Part shown: piece after piece, positions 1 through 9,700 of the stretch | Numbering within the stretch: the first letter of the stretch is position 1 | Layout of the letters: each line of letters begins with the position of its first letter | Made by a program: the position numbers and the translations under genes | From: Pseudomonas helvetica | Lineage (GTDB): Bacteria; Pseudomonadota; Gammaproteobacteria; Pseudomonadales; Pseudomonadaceae | Length of the DNA: 64,000 nucleotides | Direction: 5' to 3' | NCBI RefSeq assembly: GCF_039908645.1 | Contig: NZ_CP150917.1 | Location: forward strand, 494,501-558,500 | Notes under the pieces: generated by a model | What the model was told of the DNA's origin: nothing | Databases searched by the model: none | What the model saw: only the letters and a program-made list of their open reading frames with translations

Positions 1-996
1 AGAAGTGGTGGCGTTTTTCGAGGCTTCGGAGGTGCTCACTGCGTTGCGCGCAACTTCTTCCACGGCGCTGGTCATTTCGTTGACGGCCGTTGCGGCTTGC
101 TCGATTTCGTTGTTCTGCTGAGTCAGGCCGCGGGCGCTTTCGTCGGTGACGCTGTTCAGCTCTTCGGCGGCGGAGGCCAGCTGAGTCGCCGAACCCGAGA
201 TCCGCTGCAGGGTGTCGCGCAGTTTTTCCTGCATCTTCAACATGGCCTGCAACAAGCGGCCAGCTTCGTCGCTACCGTCGACGATGATCGGTCGGGTCAG
301 ATTGCCCTCGGCGATTTCTTCAGCCGCGCTCAGTGCCTTGGCGATGGGCTGCGTGATGCTGTTGGTCAGCAGCCAGGCAAACAGCAGGGTCAAACCCGTG
401 GCGATCACCAGCAGGGTCACTACCAGATTGAAGGCGGAGGAATATTGGTCGGCGGCTTTCTGGTTGAAGTCGGCGGCTTGATCGTTGTTGATCTCCACCA
501 GGCGGTTCAGAGTGGTGTTAATCGCATCGGAGTTGGTCAGCAATTCGGTATTCAGAAGCGTGCGCAGTTCGTCGAGTTGGTTATTACGCGACAGCGTCTT
601 CATCCGGTCCTCAATCTGGCGGTACTGACCCATCAATTGCACGTACTGGTCGTAGGTCGTGCGTTCCAGAGGGCTGCTGATCAGTTTTTCATAGGCGGTC
701 TGCGCCGCACGGATCTGCTGGCTGCGGGTGTCGAGCAACTCCATGGTTTTTTGCTGGATATCCGGTTCGCGGTTGACCAGCAGGCGATAGGCCAGAGTGC
801 GCTGGCGCAGGCCGAGTTGAGTGAACTCGTCCAGGGCCTTGATGCTCGGCACGCTGTTCTGAACGATGTCTTCGCCGGCAGCGCGAATCTTGCTCATCTG
901 GTTCAAGGCGAACACACCCAGAATCAACATCAGTGCGCCAATCAGGGTGAAACCTGCGAACGCCCTGGGGGCGATATTCATATTGCGAAGGGACAT
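1..996 (-). CDS. Methyl-accepting chemotaxis protein, 3' end cut by window edge
   Basis: Transmembrane chemoreceptor that senses a periplasmic ligand and controls CheA. It starts at the ATG at 996 (MSLRNMNIAPRAFAGFTLIG) and runs off the left edge, so 332 codons are visible. A first membrane helix lies near residues 12-32. A helical periplasmic region of about 155 residues, of four-helix-bundle type, follows. A second membrane helix lies near 189-212 (TLLVITSGLTLLFAWLL), then a HAMP domain and the start of the methylated coiled coil (TSAVEEVARNAVSTSEASKN). The conserved hairpin tip would lie beyond the edge. The ligand cannot be inferred. A sigma-28-like promoter lies upstream. The family call is firm. 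Confidence 0.93.
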   Translation of the reverse strand, partial: MSLRNMNIAPRAFAGFTLIGALMLILGVFALNQMSKIRAAGEDIVQNSVPSIKALDEFTQLGLRQRTLAYRLLVNREPDIQQKTMELLDTRSQQIRAAQTAYEKLISSPLERTTYDQYVQLMGQYRQIEDRMKTLSRNNQLDELRTLLNTELLTNSDAINTTLNRLVEINNDQAADFNQKAADQYSSAFNLVVTLLVIATGLTLLFAWLLTNSITQPIAKALSAAEEIAEGNLTRPIIVDGSDEAGRLLQAMLKMQEKLRDTLQRISGSATQLASAAEELNSVTDESARGLTQQNNEIEQAATAVNEMTSAVEEVARNAVSTSEASKNATTS

Positions 997-1051
997 GGTG
1001 TTCACCGTAAAGCGCGCATTGGCACGAGTCTGAGACGAGGTATGTATGACT

Positions 1052-1077
1052 TATCGGTCATACGACTAAAGTCTTGA
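1052..1077 (-). promoter_or_regulatory. Candidate FliA (sigma-28) promoter of the first chemoreceptor
   Basis: Read on the minus strand, TCAAG (1077-1073) is followed by 14 nt and then ACCGATA (1058-1052), about 55 nt before the ATG at 996. The Pseudomonas FliA consensus is TCAAG-t-N12-GCCGATA. This site has one mismatch in the -10 element and one extra spacer base. Chemoreceptor genes are typical FliA targets, so position and motif agree. The assignment is an inference from the motif. Confidence 0.5.
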
Positions 1078-1270
1078 GCCGCTGTGCGCTTTTGCCGCAG
1101 ATTGGTCGCACTGACGAGCTGTCAGGAACCAGAGCGGACAATCGCAGTCTTTAAAACTCGCAAGCAAGGTTGCCGCCAGGCAAATCAAGGCTTTACGCCT
1201 GAATAACCCTGGCGCCAGTGGTGACTTTTCTTTATCGTACGCGCCCTTTGAAAATGCTCGGAAAATCAAA

Positions 1271-1501
1271 ATGTTGGAAGCATCCCTAAGCCAATTGGAA
1301 CAACTGGTCAGCGATCTGGTGCAACAGAACCAGGAGCTGCTCGGCACGAACGCAACCCTGAGCGCAGAACTGGCCCAGGCCAAGGATGAAAACGAAAGCC
1401 TGCAACTGAGCCTGATGGAACAGGAAGAAAAGCAGGGCGCCACCGTCGCGCGCATTCAGGCGCTGGTTGAGCGCGTGAGCGCAGGTCCTGTGAACGCATG
1501 A
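1271..1501 (+). CDS. Short coiled-coil protein, TIGR02449/ZapB-like, partner of the next gene
   Basis: A 76-residue protein that is almost entirely heptad-like (LSQLEQLVSDLVQQNQELLG, then LSAELAQAKDENESLQLSL), so it should form a small cytoplasmic coiled coil. Its stop overlaps the start of the ZapA-like gene (ATGA at 1498-1501), which implies translational coupling. Pseudomonads usually carry a TIGR02449 gene next to zapA; this pair resembles that arrangement but its sequence differs from the canonical one I remember. It could be a ZapB analogue or an accessory coiled coil. Function is inferred from context only. Confidence 0.75.
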   Translation: MLEASLSQLEQLVSDLVQQNQELLGTNATLSAELAQAKDENESLQLSLMEQEEKQGATVARIQALVERVSAGPVNA

Positions 1502-1800
1502 GACATGGTGCCGACGGGATAAAAGTCGTCTCGATTCTTGGGGAAGACTATTCGATCAAGGCGCCGGCCGGGGAAGAGCAGACCCTGCTGGACGCCGCAT
1601 TAATGTTGAAAGCGGTGCTGGCCGAGACCAAAAAGAAATACCCGACCCTGATCGGGGACAAACTGCTGGTGCTGACGGCAATGAACCTGTGCTCGCAGCA
1701 ACTCGAAATGCAGAAACGTCATCAGCGGGAACTCGACCGTTACCAAGAGCAAGTCAGCGCCACGGTTGAAGTGATTTCGAAGACGATCAATCAGGCTTGA
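1498..1800 (+). CDS. ZapA-like cell division protein
   Basis: A 100-residue protein with the ZapA pattern: a short N-terminal beta unit (VVSILGEDYSIKAPAGEE), the helix LLDAALMLKAVLAETK, a segment resembling ALNL (LLVLTAMNLCSQQLEMQ) and a C-terminal coiled coil. ZapA proteins crosslink FtsZ filaments at midcell. The start is the ATG at 1498, overlapping the preceding stop. The canonical Pseudomonas zapA is normally followed by 6S RNA and a 5-formyltetrahydrofolate cyclo-ligase gene. Here a chemoreceptor gene follows within 100 bp, so this is probably a second, divergent copy. The division role is inferred from the family. Confidence 0.8.
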   Translation: MRHGADGIKVVSILGEDYSIKAPAGEEQTLLDAALMLKAVLAETKKKYPTLIGDKLLVLTAMNLCSQQLEMQKRHQRELDRYQEQVSATVEVISKTINQA

Positions 1801-1839
1801 TCAGCTTGCGCACAACCAAAGAGTAGATTGTCGATTGAG

Positions 1840-1849
1840 TTGTATACAA
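1840..1849. promoter_or_regulatory. Palindrome TTGTATACAA, possible GntR-type operator
   Basis: A perfect 10-bp palindrome 51 bp before the ATG of the second chemoreceptor gene. TTGTATACAA is the type of site bound by many FCD-class GntR regulators of catabolic genes. Only one copy is present and no GntR gene is in the window, so regulation of the chemoreceptor is a guess. Confidence 0.3.
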
Positions 1850-1899
1850 TCGGCACAGCTGTTGCAGTAGTTTTGCCTCTTACTCTTTGGGGGTGCTTC

Positions 1900-3837
1900 A
1901 TGCAGTTCTGGCGACGCAGTATTCAATGGCAGTTGATCCTGAGTATGGGCACCGCCCTGCTGGTCAGTATTCTGATCGTGGTCGGCATTTATACCCTGGT
2001 GGTCAACCGCCTTGCCCAGCGCTATCTGGTCGAGCAAGCGCTGCCGTCGAGCATCGAAGCGATGCGCAACGACATCGAGCGGATTCTGGTCCAGCCGCTC
2101 ACCGCGGCCAAGGACATCGCCAGCAACAGCATGGTGCGCGAGTGGTTGGCCGAAGGAGAAAACGCCGACCGGGCCAGCGGCTTCGTCAGCTACCTGGAAG
2201 ATATCCGCGCCGAGCATAAAGCCTTTACCGCGCTGATCGCAGGCACTGCGTCGGGCCACTACTTCACCGAAAAAGGGCTTGATCGGACCCTCAGTCGATC
2301 CAATCCCGCAGACGCCTGGTTCTACGCCTTCCTCGACGGCAACCAGCCGCGCACCCTTAATATCGACAAAGACACGGCGACCGGCGAATTGGCCTTGTTC
2401 ATTGACCTCAAGGTCTCGCAGGGCGGCAAAGTCGTGGGTGTTGCCGGGCTGGGCCTGAGCATGAAGGAACTCTCGGAGCTGATTCACAACTTCAGCTTCG
2501 GCGAGCGCGGGAAGGTCTATCTGGTGCGTTCCGACGGGTTGATCCAGGTCCATCCCGAGGCCGGACTCAGCAACAAACGCCAGTTGGCCGAACAGATCGG
2601 CGACTCGGCTGCGCAAGCGGTGATGGGCCATCAAGGCCCGACCAGCAGCGGCTTTGTGCGCGATGGTGAGGACTACCTGGCCCTGAGCCTGCCATTACGC
2701 GATCTGGGCTGGACGCTGGTGGCCGAAGTGCCGCAATCGCAAATTTACGCCGAGGCCCGACAGGCGATGTGGCTGACCAGTGCCATCGGTCTGGGCGTTG
2801 CACTGGTGTGCCTGTTATTGGTGGTGTTGCTGGCTCGTGGCCTGGTGCGGCCGATCCGGCAGGTAACAGCGGCACTGGTAGCGATTGGTAGCGGTGGTGG
2901 CGATTTGACCCACAGGTTAGATTCCAGTCGTGCCGATGAGCTGGGTGATCTGGCTCGCGGCTTCAACCGGTTCCTTGAAAATCAACGCAACATGATCGGC
3001 GAAGTGCTGGCCACCAGCGAGCGTTTGCGCACGGCTGTCGGGCAGGTTGCGCGAGTGGTGGAGAACACTGCCGAGCGTTCCGGTCGGCAGCAGGAAATGA
3101 CCGACATGGTCGCCACTGCCGTGCACGAGATGGGCCTCACCGTGCAGGAAATTGCACAGAACGCCGGCAACGCGGCGGTCGCCTCACAAACCGCCCGCGA
3201 TGAAGCCTTGCAGGCGCGTGAAGTGGTCGGCGGTTCCATTCGGCATATCGAAAGCATGTCCGATGAAATCGGTATTGCGGCCAGTGCTGTCGGCGAGCTG
3301 GCGACGCAGGTTGCGTCCATTGATCAGGTGCTGGCGGTGATTCGCGGGATCTCCGAGCAGACCAATTTGCTCGCATTGAACGCAGCCATTGAAGCCGCGC
3401 GGGCCGGAGACATGGGCCGCGGCTTTGCAGTGGTGGCGGATGAAGTGCGGACACTGGCACGCCGTACGCAATCGTCCACCGATGAAATCCAGCAGATGAT
3501 CGGCAGCCTCAAGCAGGGTGCGGAGAATGCCGTGTCGTCGATGCACTCAGGGCAAGCGGCGACCGGAACCGGCGTGGAGTCGAGCCAGCGCACCGGGGCG
3601 TCGTTGACGGCGATTACCGGGCAGGTCGAGCGCATCAGCGACATGAACCATCAAGTGGCGACGGCCACCGAAGAACAGTCGGCGGTGACTGAAGAGATCA
3701 ACCGCAACGTGCAGGGGATTTCCGATCTGGCGCGGGCTACGGCGGGTGAGGTGAGGGCGTGTCGGGAGGATTGCCAGACGTTGCAGCGGTTGGCGGATGA
3801 TTTGGCGCGGCAGATGGGTGGGTTTCGGTTGAGTTGA
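1900..3837 (+). CDS. Methyl-accepting chemotaxis protein with a periplasmic Cache-type sensor
   Basis: A full-length chemoreceptor of 645 residues. I chose the ATG at 1900 over an in-frame TTG at 1828 because a GGGGGT Shine-Dalgarno precedes it and it places the first membrane helix (residues 10-32) directly after a basic start ([10 protein letters not shown]). Residues about 35-285 form the periplasmic sensor; [12 protein letters not shown] and [11 protein letters not shown] are typical of Cache domains. The second membrane helix is about 291-312, then HAMP ([12 protein letters not shown]) and the signalling domain with the hairpin tip [18 protein letters not shown] near 486. No CheR-binding C-terminal pentapeptide is seen. 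The ligand is unknown; Cache receptors in this genus often bind amino or organic acids. Confidence 0.95.
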   Translation: MQFWRRSIQWQLILSMGTALLVSILIVVGIYTLVVNRLAQRYLVEQALPSSIEAMRNDIERILVQPLTAAKDIASNSMVREWLAEGENADRASGFVSYLEDIRAEHKAFTALIAGTASGHYFTEKGLDRTLSRSNPADAWFYAFLDGNQPRTLNIDKDTATGELALFIDLKVSQGGKVVGVAGLGLSMKELSELIHNFSFGERGKVYLVRSDGLIQVHPEAGLSNKRQLAEQIGDSAAQAVMGHQGPTSSGFVRDGEDYLALSLPLRDLGWTLVAEVPQSQIYAEARQAMWLTSAIGLGVALVCLLLVVLLARGLVRPIRQVTAALVAIGSGGGDLTHRLDSSRADELGDLARGFNRFLENQRNMIGEVLATSERLRTAVGQVARVVENTAERSGRQQEMTDMVATAVHEMGLTVQEIAQNAGNAAVASQTARDEALQAREVVGGSIRHIESMSDEIGIAASAVGELATQVASIDQVLAVIRGISEQTNLLALNAAIEAARAGDMGRGFAVVADEVRTLARRTQSSTDEIQQMIGSLKQGAENAVSSMHSGQAATGTGVESSQRTGASLTAITGQVERISDMNHQVATATEEQSAVTEEINRNVQGISDLARATAGEVRACREDCQTLQRLADDLARQMGGFRLS

Positions 3838-3849
3838 ACCTGATCGTTT

Positions 3850-3891
3850 CGGTCTTGCAGACGCGCCGATAAGAGCGCGTCTGCAAGACCG
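3850..3891. terminator. 17-bp perfect hairpin between convergent genes
   Basis: Perfect 17-nt arms at 3850-3866 and 3875-3891 around an 8-nt loop, directly between the stop of the chemoreceptor gene (3837) and the stop of the convergent orphan gene (3895). There is no long T-run, but the position and stability suit a bidirectional terminator. Confidence 0.75.
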
Positions 3892-3894
3892 CAA

Positions 3895-4617
3895 CTACAC
3901 CTTTATCAACAAGATCTCCCGCCCATAAAAATCGACCCCGCTCATTGTCAGCAAGTAAAAAACCCACTTTACCTTAACTCGCCATTCTGCTGCTTGTTCA
4001 TCAATGTAGATATCGTCTGCAGCCAGCGTTCTGAACATGTCGTCTTGTGTGATCGATACATTGTTACTATAACGTTTGGTCGGAGTTATAATTTCATTGA
4101 TGTAAGTGTTGTTGTCTGCCTTTATGTGTCTCTTTTCAGTGATTCGTACGTTACCTTGATCCTTCACGGCATCGTTGACCCTGGCCGACAAGAAAAATTG
4201 ATTGTCAGTGAGCTTTACATAAGGGTCTATTTTTATTTCTGGCGTTTCCTTGCGTAATGGGGTGCCATAAACCGTTGCATTCCATTGATTGGGCCCGATG
4301 TACGTAAACTCTTTGTAAGTGACACGATGGGTGCTTAGATAGTGGTCGTCCGCCGAAGTGACTTCGAACATCGCCGTCGCTGATGTTTTTACACTGGATT
4401 CAGCATTGTCGGGAGTCGATGTAATGCTTATCTGCGTTTCTTCATCAGAAATCCGGTTATGGTTTTTGGTGATCACTGTGGAAAGAGTTGAGTTTTCATT
4501 CGTCCAGACAGTTCCGTTTCGCAACGGCGTATTTGAGATCGATGCGAGGATGCAGTAATCCTTTGTTATAAGTCCTGAAAGCTTTATGGATCGCTCTTCG
4601 AAAGTTTGGTTGTTCAT
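3895..4617 (-). CDS. Hypothetical protein, AT-rich orphan gene
   Basis: A 240-residue protein starting at the ATG at 4617 (MNNQTFEERSIKLSGLI). A TTG 57 nt upstream could extend it, but ATG is preferred. There is no signal peptide, no membrane helix, and no family I recognise. It is rich in Thr, Asn, Ile and Asp (TNENSTLSTVITKNHNR), predicted mainly beta, and ends GREILLIKV. Base composition is clearly more AT-rich than the neighbours, which suggests horizontal acquisition. It stands alone between a 17-bp hairpin on its 3' side and a 36-bp palindrome on its 5' side. It could be an insecticidal-type or beta-sandwich accessory protein, but nothing in the sequence decides this. Confidence 0.8.
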   Translation of the reverse strand: MNNQTFEERSIKLSGLITKDYCILASISNTPLRNGTVWTNENSTLSTVITKNHNRISDEETQISITSTPDNAESSVKTSATAMFEVTSADDHYLSTHRVTYKEFTYIGPNQWNATVYGTPLRKETPEIKIDPYVKLTDNQFFLSARVNDAVKDQGNVRITEKRHIKADNNTYINEIITPTKRYSNNVSITQDDMFRTLAADDIYIDEQAAEWRVKVKWVFYLLTMSGVDFYGREILLIKV

Positions 4618-4713
4618 GGTGATTCGCTCGTTTAGAGGTAAGAGGTGGACCTTGAGTCCATACTTGCCGGGCAAACTGGATGTCCCGCGAAAATACCTTA
4701 TCCTGCATCCTTA

Positions 4714-4749
4714 ACGTGCACACCTGTCATATATGACAGGTGTGCACGT
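4714..4749. repeat. Perfect 36-bp palindrome
   Basis: A perfect inverted repeat centred between 4731 and 4732, with no non-pairing loop. It lies 44 bp after the acyl-CoA dehydrogenase stop and about 97 bp before the orphan gene start. It may terminate the dehydrogenase transcript or act as an operator for the orphan gene. There is no strong T-run on either side. Confidence 0.75.
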
Positions 4750-4792
4750 ACTGACATACGACGTTGGCTACCCGCTCAGTTACTGTCAGGGA

Positions 4793-6595
4793 TCAGAACC
4801 ACTCTTCCTGCATGTTCAGGCAAACATCATCCCGCGCCTCAAGAATCGCCAGTTCATGATGGCAAGCCGGCGCTTCCCACGTCAGGAAATACCGCGCCGC
4901 TTGCAGCTTGCCTTTATAGAAGCCGACATCCGCCGCATTGCCCTTGGCCAACCCTTCTTCTGCGCAGATCGCCTGTTCCAGCCAGCGCCAGCCGATCACC
5001 GTGTGGCCAAAAACTTTCAGATACAGCGCCGAGTTCGCCAGACTGCTGTTGACCTTGCCTTGGCCCAGATCCGTCAGCAGGCCGATGGTCACGGTTTGCA
5101 GGCGTGCCACCAGTTTTTCCAGCGGCTCACGCAGTGGCGTTAATGATTCGTACGCATGGGCGCGTTTGGCGGTATTGGCGATCAGTCGGATCAATTGCTT
5201 GAGCCCGGCGCCGCCGTTTTGCGCCAGTTTGCGACCCAGCAGGTCCAGCGACTGAATGCCGTGAGTCCCTTCATGAATCGGGTTCAGGCGGTTGTCGCGG
5301 TAGTACTGTTCCACCGGGTATTCGCGGGTGTAGCCGTGGCCACCGAGGATCTGGATCGCCAGTTCGTTGGCCTTCAGGCAGAACTCCGATGGCCAGGATT
5401 TGACGATCGGCGTCAGCAGGTCGAGCAATTCATGGGCCTGTTTACGCTCGGCTTCGGTCTCCAGCGTGGTGGTGTCGTCGAACAGTCGCGCGGCATACAA
5501 ACAGAGGTCGAAGGCGCCTTCGACGTAAGCCTTTTGGGTCAGCAGCATGCGTTTGACGTCGGCGTGCTGAATGATCGAGACCGGCGCAGTGTTCGGGTCC
5601 TTGCTGTCCGGCAGGCGACCTTGCGGGCGTTCGCGGGCATATTCCAGCGAGTACAGGTAACCGGCGTAACCGAGCATCACCGCGCCCATGCCGACGCCGA
5701 TTCGCGCTTCGTTCATCATCTGGAACATGCAGCTCAGACCTTGGTGCGGCTTGCCCACCAGGTAGCCGACACACTCGCCGTTATCGCCGAAATTCAGCGC
5801 GGTGGAGGTGGTGCCGCGCCAGCCCATCTTGTGAAACAGCCCGGCCAGCAGCACGTCGTTGCGCTTGCCCAGGCTGCCGTCATCGTTGACCAGGAATTTA
5901 GGCACGATAAACAGCGAAATGCCTTTCACCCCGGCCGGTGCATCCGGCAGTTTGGCCAGCACCATGTGCACGATGTTTTCCGACAGCGGGTGGTCGCCGC
6001 CGGAGATGAATATCTTGTTGCCCTTGAGTCGGTATGTGCCATCGGCGGCCGGTTCGGCGCGAGTGCGGATGTCCGACAGCGAGGAGCCGGCGTGAGGTTC
6101 GGTCAGGGCCATGGTGCCGAAGAAGCGGCCGTCGATCATCGGTTGCAGGAAGCGCCGTTTCTGCTCATCGGTGCCGAAGCTTTCAATCAGGTTGGCCGCG
6201 CCCATGGTCAGGAACGGGTAGGAGGTCGTCGCGGCGTTGGCGGACTGGAAGTGCGCGAAGCAAGCTTGCGACAGCAGCGTCGGCAACTGCATGCCGCCGG
6301 CCTCGAAACTGCGTGCGGCGTTGAGAAAGCCGGCTTCGAGGAATGCATCCACCGCAGGTTTCACTTCCGGAATCAGGATCGCCTTGCCGTCTTCGTAGCG
6401 CGGTTCGTGCTCGTCACCCTTGCGGTTGTGCGGGGCAAAGAACTTCTCGGCAAGGCTGCGCGCCGTACCAATGGCGGCGTCGAACGTCTCGCGATTGTGC
6501 TCGGCGAAACGCTCGCGCAGGGTCAGGCCCTCGGCATCAAGGACTTCATACAGCTCGAAAGCCAGATTGCGGGAACTGAGCAACGTCTCGGACAT
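4793..6595 (-). CDS. Acyl-CoA dehydrogenase
   Basis: An FAD-dependent flavoenzyme that oxidises an acyl-CoA to the 2,3-enoyl-CoA. It has 600 residues and belongs to the larger subfamily with a C-terminal extension, as in DmdC- and FadE-type pseudomonad enzymes. In order: an N-terminal helical domain; the middle beta domain with the FAD/substrate motif MALTEPHAGSSLSDI (about 160-175) and KGNKIFISGGDH; the C-terminal helical domain with HEGTHGIQSLDLLGRK near 440, containing the expected catalytic Glu; then the extension ending QEEWF. The ATG at 6595 follows TAGGTAGG. It is monocistronic, and an acyl-CoA dehydrogenase sits at the same place upstream of rlmJ/msrA in related genomes. Substrate chain length cannot be read from the sequence. 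Confidence 0.93.
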   Translation of the reverse strand: MSETLLSSRNLAFELYEVLDAEGLTLRERFAEHNRETFDAAIGTARSLAEKFFAPHNRKGDEHEPRYEDGKAILIPEVKPAVDAFLEAGFLNAARSFEAGGMQLPTLLSQACFAHFQSANAATTSYPFLTMGAANLIESFGTDEQKRRFLQPMIDGRFFGTMALTEPHAGSSLSDIRTRAEPAADGTYRLKGNKIFISGGDHPLSENIVHMVLAKLPDAPAGVKGISLFIVPKFLVNDDGSLGKRNDVLLAGLFHKMGWRGTTSTALNFGDNGECVGYLVGKPHQGLSCMFQMMNEARIGVGMGAVMLGYAGYLYSLEYARERPQGRLPDSKDPNTAPVSIIQHADVKRMLLTQKAYVEGAFDLCLYAARLFDDTTTLETEAERKQAHELLDLLTPIVKSWPSEFCLKANELAIQILGGHGYTREYPVEQYYRDNRLNPIHEGTHGIQSLDLLGRKLAQNGGAGLKQLIRLIANTAKRAHAYESLTPLREPLEKLVARLQTVTIGLLTDLGQGKVNSSLANSALYLKVFGHTVIGWRWLEQAICAEEGLAKGNAADVGFYKGKLQAARYFLTWEAPACHHELAILEARDDVCLNMQEEWF

Positions 6596-6681
6596 GGCGG
6601 CCTACCTATATTGGAATGGACCGAGTCTAGGTGCGGGGAGGGTGGGCTGAACAGGATGATTGATGCGGGTGATGGAGGGGC

Positions 6682-6717
6682 AAAAGATCAACCGGGCGCC
6701 CATTGCAGGCACCCGGT
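6682..6717 (-). terminator. Intrinsic terminator of putA
   Basis: Twelve bases after the putA stop, 10-nt arms at 6717-6708 and 6700-6691 pair with a single G-U, followed on the minus strand by a short TTTT tract (6685-6682). Confidence 0.75.
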
Positions 6718-6728
6718 CGTATTGCGGT

Positions 6729-9700
6729 TTAACCGATAGTCATCAAGCTGGCATTACCACCCGCTGCAGCGGTGTTGACGCTCAGCGCACGCTCGATCAC
6801 CAGGCGTTCCAGCGCAATGTTGGTTTCGCCCTGCGACAGGCCCTGAACCCCAATGATCGCGCCGGCACGCTTGGCCACTTGCTGGCAGACCGCACGCAAC
6901 TGGTCGGAGTGGCCGTGATGCAGAACTGCATCGAACACCACTTCGTCCTTGTTCCAGTCGGCGACCAGCTTGATGCGCGCTTGCACGTCTTTCGGCAGAC
7001 GAGCCAACAACGCTTTGCTCAGTTCACCTTCCGGCCACACCGCCGAGCCACCTACGGCCAGTACTGCAGCCAGTTGACTCAACAGATCGCTTTCGACTTC
7101 CGCCAGGCACAGCACGTGTTCACGCGGCAGGATTGCGTAGCTGTTGCGCTCGCCTGTCGGGCCGTTCAGCGTACGGGTGATACCGCTTTGCGATTGTGTG
7201 GCGAACTGCGTGCACAACGCGCTCAGTTCGGTCAGCTTGTGGCTGTCGGCCCAGGTTTTCAGGGCGGTCAGCGGTTTGCTCATGGCGTCACGCAGACGCA
7301 CATCCGGCGCGCTCAGGGTATCGCCGCGAGCGAAGGATTGTTCGATTGCGTCGGTAGGACGCGTCGACAGCAAGCGGTACAGGTACAACGGACCACCGGC
7401 TTTCGGACCAGTACCCGACAGGCCTTCGCCACCGAACGGTTGCACACCGACCACGGCACCGACGATGTTGCGGTTGACGTAGACGTTACCGGCGTTGACG
7501 TTGTCGATCACCTTGGCGATGGTCTCGTCGATACGCGTGTGCACGCCCAGTGTCAGGCCGTAGCCGGAAGCGTTGATCTGCCCGATCAGTTGATCGATGT
7601 CTTTGCGCTTGTAGCGCACCACGTGTAGCACCGGGCCGAAGATCTCCCGCTGCAACTCGTCGAAGCTTTCCAGCTCGATCAGGGTTGGCATGACGAACGT
7701 GCCGCGTTTGCATTCTTCCATGTCGGCGATGGCGACCTGATAGACGTTGCGACCTTTGTCACGCATGGCCTGGATGTGTTTCTCGATGCCTGCTTTCGCT
7801 TCGGCATCGATCACCGGGCCAATGTCCACGGACAGGCGCTCAGGGTTGCCGAGGCGGCATTCAGCCATGGCGCCCTTGAGCATTTCGATCACGCGGTCGG
7901 CGGAATCTTCCTGCAAACACAGTACGCGCAGGGCCGAGCAGCGTTGGCCGGCACTGTCGAACGCCGAGGACACCACGTCAATGACCACTTGTTCGGTCAG
8001 TGCCGAAGAGTCGACGATCATCGCGTTCTGGCCACCGGTTTCGGCGATCAGCGGAATCGGACGGCCCTGGGCATCCAGGCGACCGGCGACGTTGCGTTGC
8101 AGCAAGCGCGCAACTTCGGTAGAACCCGTGAACATCACGCCTTTGACCCGGTCGTCGCCGACCAGACGGGCACCGACGGTTTCGCCACGGCCCGGCAGCA
8201 GTTGCAGCACGCCTTCCGGAATCCCGGCTTCGAGCAGTATGCGTACGGCTTGAGCGGCCACCAGCGGCGTTTGTTCCGCAGGCTTGGCCAGGACCGGGTT
8301 GCCGGCGGCCAGTGCGGCGGCGACTTGACCGCTGAAAATGGCCAGCGGGAAGTTCCACGGGCTGATGCACACCACCGGACCCAATGGGCGGTGGGCGTCG
8401 TTGGTGAAATCGTTGCGTGCCTGCACCGCGTAGTAACGCAGGAAGTCCACGGCTTCACGCACTTCGGCAATGGCGTTGGCGAAGGTCTTGCCGGCTTCAC
8501 GAGCCAATAGGCCCATCAGCGGTTGAATCTCGCTTTCCATCAAATCGGCGGCACGTTCGAGAATTGCGGCGCGCTCGGCGGGCGGGGTGGCCTGCCAGAT
8601 CGGAGCAGCGTTCAGTGCGCACTGGATGGCGTTGTCAGCGTCGGTGACGGTGGCTTCTTGCACATGACCGACCACATCGCGCAGGTCCGATGGGTTCAAC
8701 ACCGGTACCGGGGCTTCAGCGCTGGCGGCGCAGCCCAGCATCGGCGCGGCTTTCCAGTTGTTGTGCGCGGTGGCCAACAGGGCGCAGGACAGCGATGCCA
8801 GGCGATGTTCGTTGGCCAGGTCGATGCCGCTGGAGTTGGCGCGCTCGCTGCCATAGAGGTCGCGCGGCAGCGGGATACGCGGGTGCGGCAGACCGAAGCC
8901 GCCTTCCAGCGTGGCCATCTGCTCGATGCTGCTCACCGGATCGGCTACCAGCTCCTGAATCGAGATCGATTGGTCGGCGATACGGTTGACGAACGAAGTG
9001 TTCGCGCCGTTTTCCAGCAGGCGACGTACCAGGTACGCCAGCAGTGTTTCGTGAGTGCCGACCGGTGCGTACACGCGGCACGGACGGTTCAGCTTACCTT
9101 CGGAAACCTTGCCTACAACCTGTTCGTACAGCGGTTCGCCCATGCCGTGCAGGCACTGGAACTCGTACTGGCCGGGGTAATAGTTCTGACCGGCAATGTG
9201 ATAAATCGCCGACAGGGTGTGGGCGTTGTGCGTGGCGAACTGCGGGTAGATGACTTCCGGCACCGAGAGCAGTTTGCGTGCGCAGGCGATGTAGGAAACG
9301 TCGGTGTACACCTTGCGGGTATAGACCGGATAGCCTTCCAGGCCTTCGACTTGGGCGCGTTTGATTTCGCTGTCCCAGTAGGCGCCTTTCACCAGGCGAA
9401 TCATCAGGCGATGACGGCTGCGGCGAGCCAGGTCGATCACGTAGTCGATCACATACGGGCAACGCTTCTGGTAGGCCTGGATCACGAAACCAATGCCGTT
9501 CCAGCCGGTCAGTTGCGGCTCGAAGCACAGGCGCTCGAGCAGATCCAGCGACAGCTCGAGGCGGTCGGCTTCTTCGGCGTCGATGTTCAGGCCGATGTCA
9601 TATTGCTTGGCCAACAGGGTCAGCGACAGCAAGCGCGGGTACAGCTCGTCCATCACGCGCTCGTACTGGGCGCGGCTGTAACGCGGGTGCAGGGCCGAGA

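Noticed and set aside
97..1077. 326-codon plus-strand frame
   Set aside because: It is the antisense shadow of a chemoreceptor gene whose minus-strand translation shows all the expected domains.
1828..1899. Upstream TTG start for the second chemoreceptor
   Set aside because: It adds 24 non-typical residues, covers the TTGTATACAA palindrome and has no ribosome site; the ATG at 1900 has GGGGGT before it.
1801..1899. 6S RNA gene expected after zapA
   Set aside because: The gap to the chemoreceptor is under 100 bp and shows no 6S-like long rod.
5156..6739. 527-codon plus-strand frame opposite the acyl-CoA dehydrogenase gene
   Set aside because: Composition artefact of high-GC coding DNA; the minus-strand protein has clear catalytic motifs.
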